Below, one piece after another: positions 60,300 to 64,000 of a DNA stretch of 64,000 nucleotides. Location of the stretch: the NCBI GenBank assembly GCA_030168595.1, contig CP115556.1, positions 1,550,001-1,614,000 of the forward strand. The letters run 5' to 3'. The notes under the pieces were generated by a model. That model was given only the letters and a program-made list of their open reading frames with translations, was not told the origin of the DNA and did no database searches. A program made the translations under genes and the position numbers. The DNA is from Methanomassiliicoccales archaeon LGM-DZ1. Its GTDB lineage: Archaea > Thermoplasmatota > Thermoplasmata > Methanomassiliicoccales > Methanomethylophilaceae. The stretch's first letter is position 1. Each line of letters opens with the position of its first letter.

Positions 60300-62645
60300 T
60301 CACTGGGTCCTTTCCCTTACGGCCCTGAGGAGCATCCTCTGCTCTGCGGAAGCGATGATCCTCTTCGTCCTGACGAAGGTGTCGGGGTTCAGGGAGATGC
60401 AGTCGATCCCCTGCTCCACGAGGAACTCGCAGAACTCGGGGTAGACGGAGGGGGCCTGCCCGCAGATGCTGACGTGGTTGCCGTTGGCGTGGGCGACCTT
60501 GATGAGGTGGCTGATGGCGGCCTTCACGCCGGGGTTCCTCTCGTCGAAGTAGCCCATCTTCCCGAGGATGTCGGAGTCCCTGTCGCAGCCCATGGTGAGC
60601 TGGGTGAGGTCGTTCGAGCCGATGGAGAACCAGTCGCAGTACTTGCAGAACTCCTCGGCCATGAAGATGTTCACAGGCACCTCGGCCATGAAGTAGAGCT
60701 TGAAATCGGGGCCGCGGTAGAGGCCGACGGACTCCATCATGGCGGTGATCTGCTTGACCTCGCCGATGGTCCTGACGAAGGGCAGCATGACGTTGACGTT
60801 CTTCATGCCCATGTCGTCCCTGACCTTCTTGATGGCCTTCAGCTCGCACATGAACGCCTCGCGGTAGTTCTCGGAGACGTACCTGGAGCATCCCCTCCAT
60901 CCGATCATGGGGTTGTCCTCGTTGGGCTCGAACTCGGCGCCGCCCCTCATGTCGCGGTACTCGTTGGTCTTGAAGTCGCTGGTCCTCAGCGTGACCGGCC
61001 TGGGGTAGAACGCCCTGGCCACTTTGGAGATTCCGTCCGCGAGCTTGTCGATGAGCTCCTGGGCCCTTCCCTCCTTGATGACAGCGAGCGGGTGCTCTCC
61101 GATGTAGTTAGTGAAGAGGAACTCGGACCTGAGCAGGCCGACGCCGTCGCAGGGCAGCTGCGCGACCTCCTCGGCCTTCGAGGGCATGGACATGTTGACC
61201 ATGACCTTGGTCCCGGTGATCGGGACGGGCTCGGAGAACGCTGCGGGCGCGGCGGCGGACGGAGCGGACGCCTCCGGCGCGGCCTTCTTCTTGATCTCTC
61301 CGCGGTAGACGGTCCCGGTGGAGCCGTCGACGGTCACGACCTCGCCGTTCTTCAGGGTCTCGGTGGCCTCGCCGGTTCCGACGACGCAGGGGGTCCCGAG
61401 CTCGCGGGAGATGATGGCCGCGTGGCAGGTCATCCCGCCCTCGTCGGTGACGATGGCGACGGACCTGCTCATGGCGGGGACCATGTCGGGCATGGTCATC
61501 TTGGTCACAAGGACGTCGCCGTCCTTGATGACGTCCAGGGACATGCCAATGCTGTAGATGCAGACCTTCCCGGTGGCCATGCCGGGGCTGGCTCCGAGAC
61601 CGGTGAGGACGACGTCGCCGCCGGCGATCTCTGCCTCGGTGGATTTCTCCTCGCTCCCGCTCCCGATGGCGGTGATGGGCCTTGCCTGGACCAGGTAGAC
61701 CTTGTCGTCCTCGATGCACCACTCCATGTCCATGGGCCTGTTGTAGTGGATCTCGACCTGCCTTCCGATCTCGGCGACCTCGAGGATCTTGGCATCGGTG
61801 ATCTTCTGGACCTTCTGGAGGTCCTGGGGGATGTCCTCCTTGACCGCGCCGCCCTGGGGGCCGCGGATGTACTTCCAGGTCTGCTTGGAGATCCTCTTCT
61901 TCGTGATGGCCATCTTGGACTTGTCGATCTGGAAGGTGTCGGGGGTGACCTCGCCGCCGACAACCGCCTCTCCGAGCCCGTAGATGCCCTCGACGATGAT
62001 GTTCTTCGCTCCGTTGTGGGGGTCCACGGTGAACATGATCCCCGAGTATTCGGAGTTGACCATCTTCTGGACGACGACGGCCAGCTTGACGTCCTCGTGC
62101 GAGTATCCCTGCTTCTCCCTGTAGGAGATGGCGCGGGCGTTGAAGAGGGAGGCCCAGCATTTCCTGATCTTGTCGAAGAGGTCCTTCTCGTCCTTGACGT
62201 TCAGGTAGGTGTCCTGCTGCCCGGCGAAGGACGCATCGGGGAGGTCCTCGGCGGTCGCGGAGGACCTGACCGCAACGAACCCTTTCTTCCCGTCCAGGAG
62301 CAGCTTGTAGTTCTCCTTGATCTGCTTCTTGAGGTCGGCGGGGATCTCGTGCTGGGCGAAGAGGTCCTGGATCTTCTTGGATGCCGCTACAAGGGTGTCG
62401 TCGGAGTCGGGATCGACCTCCTTGATGGCCTCCATGATCTTCGGCATGATTTTGCTGGATTTTATGAAATAATCATAAGCAACAGTGGTCAGTACGAAGG
62501 CGTGGGGCACCGGGAACCCGGAGGAGGTGAGCTCTCCGAGGTTAGCTCCTTTCCCTCCGACGACGGGGACGTCGCCGACGCGGAGCTCGTTCGAATCAAT
62601 GATCATCCTTTTCTCGATATTAGAGTCGACCATGGAAATCGCCAT
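60300..62645 (-). CDS. ppsA: Phosphoenolpyruvate synthase
   Basis: Converts pyruvate, ATP and water to PEP, AMP and phosphate for gluconeogenesis. The 781-residue protein has the ATP-binding domain (GKGANLGELTSSGFPVP, AVRSSATAEDLPDASFAGQ), the swivelling phosphohistidine domain with His408 in DEGGMTCHAAIISRELGTP, an Ala/Pro-rich linker (about 465-485), and the PEP/pyruvate barrel ending with GSNDLTQLTMGCDRDS. Start ATG 62645; an internal ATG at 62633 is possible. A TATA-like TTTATAAG lies about 55-65 bp upstream. Confidence 0.95.
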   Translation of the reverse strand: MAISMVDSNIEKRMIIDSNELRVGDVPVVGGKGANLGELTSSGFPVPHAFVLTTVAYDYFIKSSKIMPKIMEAIKEVDPDSDDTLVAASKKIQDLFAQHEIPADLKKQIKENYKLLLDGKKGFVAVRSSATAEDLPDASFAGQQDTYLNVKDEKDLFDKIRKCWASLFNARAISYREKQGYSHEDVKLAVVVQKMVNSEYSGIMFTVDPHNGAKNIIVEGIYGLGEAVVGGEVTPDTFQIDKSKMAITKKRISKQTWKYIRGPQGGAVKEDIPQDLQKVQKITDAKILEVAEIGRQVEIHYNRPMDMEWCIEDDKVYLVQARPITAIGSGSEEKSTEAEIAGGDVVLTGLGASPGMATGKVCIYSIGMSLDVIKDGDVLVTKMTMPDMVPAMSRSVAIVTDEGGMTCHAAIISRELGTPCVVGTGEATETLKNGEVVTVDGSTGTVYRGEIKKKAAPEASAPSAAAPAAFSEPVPITGTKVMVNMSMPSKAEEVAQLPCDGVGLLRSEFLFTNYIGEHPLAVIKEGRAQELIDKLADGISKVARAFYPRPVTLRTSDFKTNEYRDMRGGAEFEPNEDNPMIGWRGCSRYVSENYREAFMCELKAIKKVRDDMGMKNVNVMLPFVRTIGEVKQITAMMESVGLYRGPDFKLYFMAEVPVNIFMAEEFCKYCDWFSIGSNDLTQLTMGCDRDSDILGKMGYFDERNPGVKAAISHLIKVAHANGNHVSICGQAPSVYPEFCEFLVEQGIDCISLNPDTFVRTKRIIASAEQRMLLRAVRERTQ

Positions 62646-62872
62646 TCTGGAACTGGTTTCGCGGCACTCGCCGCACTGAATGAGAAATCCTGTTCAGGCG
62701 CTTATAAAGCTGATGGGGGACGCACGTTCTTAGGTGGTCTCAGAAGGGGGTTCTGCGGCTGTTTTCCATCTTTCCGAAGGGTGTTCGGGGGATTTCCGCG
62801 GTGTTTCCCAAAAAATATAATTATTAATATAATAATACAAATTATATAAATCTCGGTCTCGGAGGCCCGCCA

Positions 62873-64000
62873 TGCCCGAAGCTCTTGTCGGAAGGAGGAA
62901 GGAGATGCTGATCCTGGAGAACCAGTTCCGTTCCGAGGGGTCGTCGCTGGTAGCGGTCACCGGCAGGAGGCACTCCGGGAAGACCGCGCTCCTCACTTAC
63001 TTCGCGTCCAGGCACCCCAACACCCTCTATTTCCCGGCCAGGGAGGAACCGGCATCCAGGAACCTCGCGTACTTCAGGCGCGCTGCCGGAGAGTTTCTCA
63101 ATGATCCTTCGGCGGCCGCCGATGCCGACTGGAACCGCACGTTCAGGGCGCTGGTGGGCGGGAGGAGGTCGCAGAAGGTCGTGGTCATCATCGATGACTT
63201 CGACAGGATAGGCAGGAAGGACCCTTCGTTCCCGCCTCTGGTCCGCTACATCTGGGACACCGTCCTGAGGAATTCGCGCACCATGCTGGTGCTGAGCGGT
63301 TCTTCTTTCGCTGAAATGGAACGTCAGGTGACCGATTACGATGCGCCTCTCTTCGCTGCCATGACCGCCCGCATAGACGTGCGTCCGCTTGCATACGAGG
63401 CATGCCGCGAGCTCCTGGGCGGAGAAAAGGCGGGGAACGCACTGGAATACTACGCGGCCGCCGGCGGGACCCCGCTCTTCCTGAAGCGTCTGGCCCTGCA
63501 TCAATCCGTCTCCGAAGGAATCTCGGAGGAGCTGCTGGTGCCCGGGGGCTCTCTCTGCAGGGAGCCGATGGAGGCCCTCCGCGCGGAAGTGGCCGATCCA
63601 GGCGTCTACGTATCCGTCATGACCTCGATAGCCACCGGGCACCGCCGCCTCCTGGACATCTCAGAGGACCTGGGCATCCCGCAGACGGGGCTGACCAGTT
63701 ACCTTGCCAACCTGGTCTCGGCGGGGATCGCCGAGAGGGAGGTCCCGGTCCCGGGAGGAGGTAAGAAGGGGAGGTACTGCCTCTCAGACTCCCTGTCGGA
63801 GATATGGTTCGGCTGCGTCAATCCGAATCTGGCACTGCTGGAGACCGGGCGCAGGTCCGCGCTCACGGCGATGATAAGCGCCAAGCTGAGGGACGACATG
63901 GTGCCGAGGGCGTACCGCCGGGCATGCACCGAGAGGCTGTGGGAGATGTCGTCGTCCGGCGTCTGGGACTTCGCGCTCACCGAGGCGGGCGGATGGTGGG
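62873..64000 (+). CDS. Archaeal ATPase (ATPase_2/DUF234 type), cut by window end
   Basis: 376 codons are visible and the frame runs off the window. P-loop TGRRHSGKTALL with Lys37 and Walker B VVVIIDDFDRI are intact, unlike the related gene at 19551. A winged-helix segment (about 240-290) is followed by the start of the DUF234 nuclease-like domain. GGAGG lies six bases before the ATG. The upstream 55 bp are extremely AT-rich with several TATA-like runs (62820-62852). Function unknown. Confidence 0.88.

Noticed and set aside
60207-62849. 880-codon open frame on the plus strand
   Set aside because: It is the antisense shadow of ppsA: low-complexity Asp/Gly/Leu/Val composition and no homology, while ppsA is unmistakable.

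Overview
The window is about 64 kb of GC-rich archaeal chromosome. It most likely comes from a methylotrophic methanogen of the Methanomassiliicoccales (Methanomethylophilaceae-like). The evidence is a DRG-type GTPase, many TATA-box promoters about 25-30 bp upstream of start codons (leaderless style), archaeal ATPases of the DUF234 and DUF4143 kinds, a corrinoid protein next to a UroD-fold methyltransferase, and a strong investment in tetrapyrrole and corrinoid chemistry. Nearly all genes end in TGA with a few TAA. I found only one TAG, which would suit a pyrrolysine-encoding lineage. The lineage is an inference, because no marker gene such as mcrA or rRNA lies in the window.

Layout. 1-1.7 kb: start of mutM (cut by the window edge) and a DRG GTPase. 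1.7-7.7 kb: a tightly overlapping minus-strand operon hemA-hemB-hemL-hemC-cobA-hemD, making precorrin-2 from glutamyl-tRNA. 8-16.6 kb: an ABC-2 exporter, hisS, two DUF4143-type ATPases, a membrane-anchored cyclophilin-like protein and a bacterial-type thrS without a TGS domain. 16.6-21.4 kb: two YbjQ proteins, a corrinoid protein plus zinc methyltransferase pair, a degenerate archaeal ATPase and a SPASM-only remnant of a radical SAM protein. 21.5-33.8 kb: ChlD- and ChlI-like AAA chelatase subunits and two CobN paralogues on either side of an aldo/keto reductase. 33.8-41.3 kb: cbiL-cbiF-cbiH-cbiC flanked by two paralogous ABC-2 exporter pairs and led by an orphan FepC/BtuD-type ATPase. 41.4-43.4 kb: TOPRIM, Sel1-repeat, RNase HI and bacterial-type PanD genes. 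43.7-46.7 kb: a complete FecCD-type importer. 46.7-48.7 kb: an IS110-family element, a tandem 223-bp repeat and tRNA-Asp. 48.8-56.7 kb: two permease pairs around one giant double-headed binding protein. 56.7-64 kb: CBS-ParB protein, DUF362 protein, AGCS symporter, PEP synthase and a DUF234 ATPase cut by the window end.

How it fits together. A 15-bp palindrome, best copies TGGATTATACATCCA and TGGATTAATAATCCA, lies in front of chlI-chlD, cobN1, cobN2, the 34-kb exporter, the orphan ATPase with the cbi genes, the first permease pair and the double-headed binding protein. It is absent from the complete importer at 43.7 kb. I read this as one regulon for cobalt/corrinoid (or related metal-tetrapyrrole) acquisition, chelation and ring synthesis. 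It would also pair the orphan ATPase with the four ATPase-less permeases. This regulon, the A-B-(SBP)2-A'-B' transporter and an amber codon that joins RNase HI in frame to a Sel1 protein are the strongest candidates for undescribed biology here.
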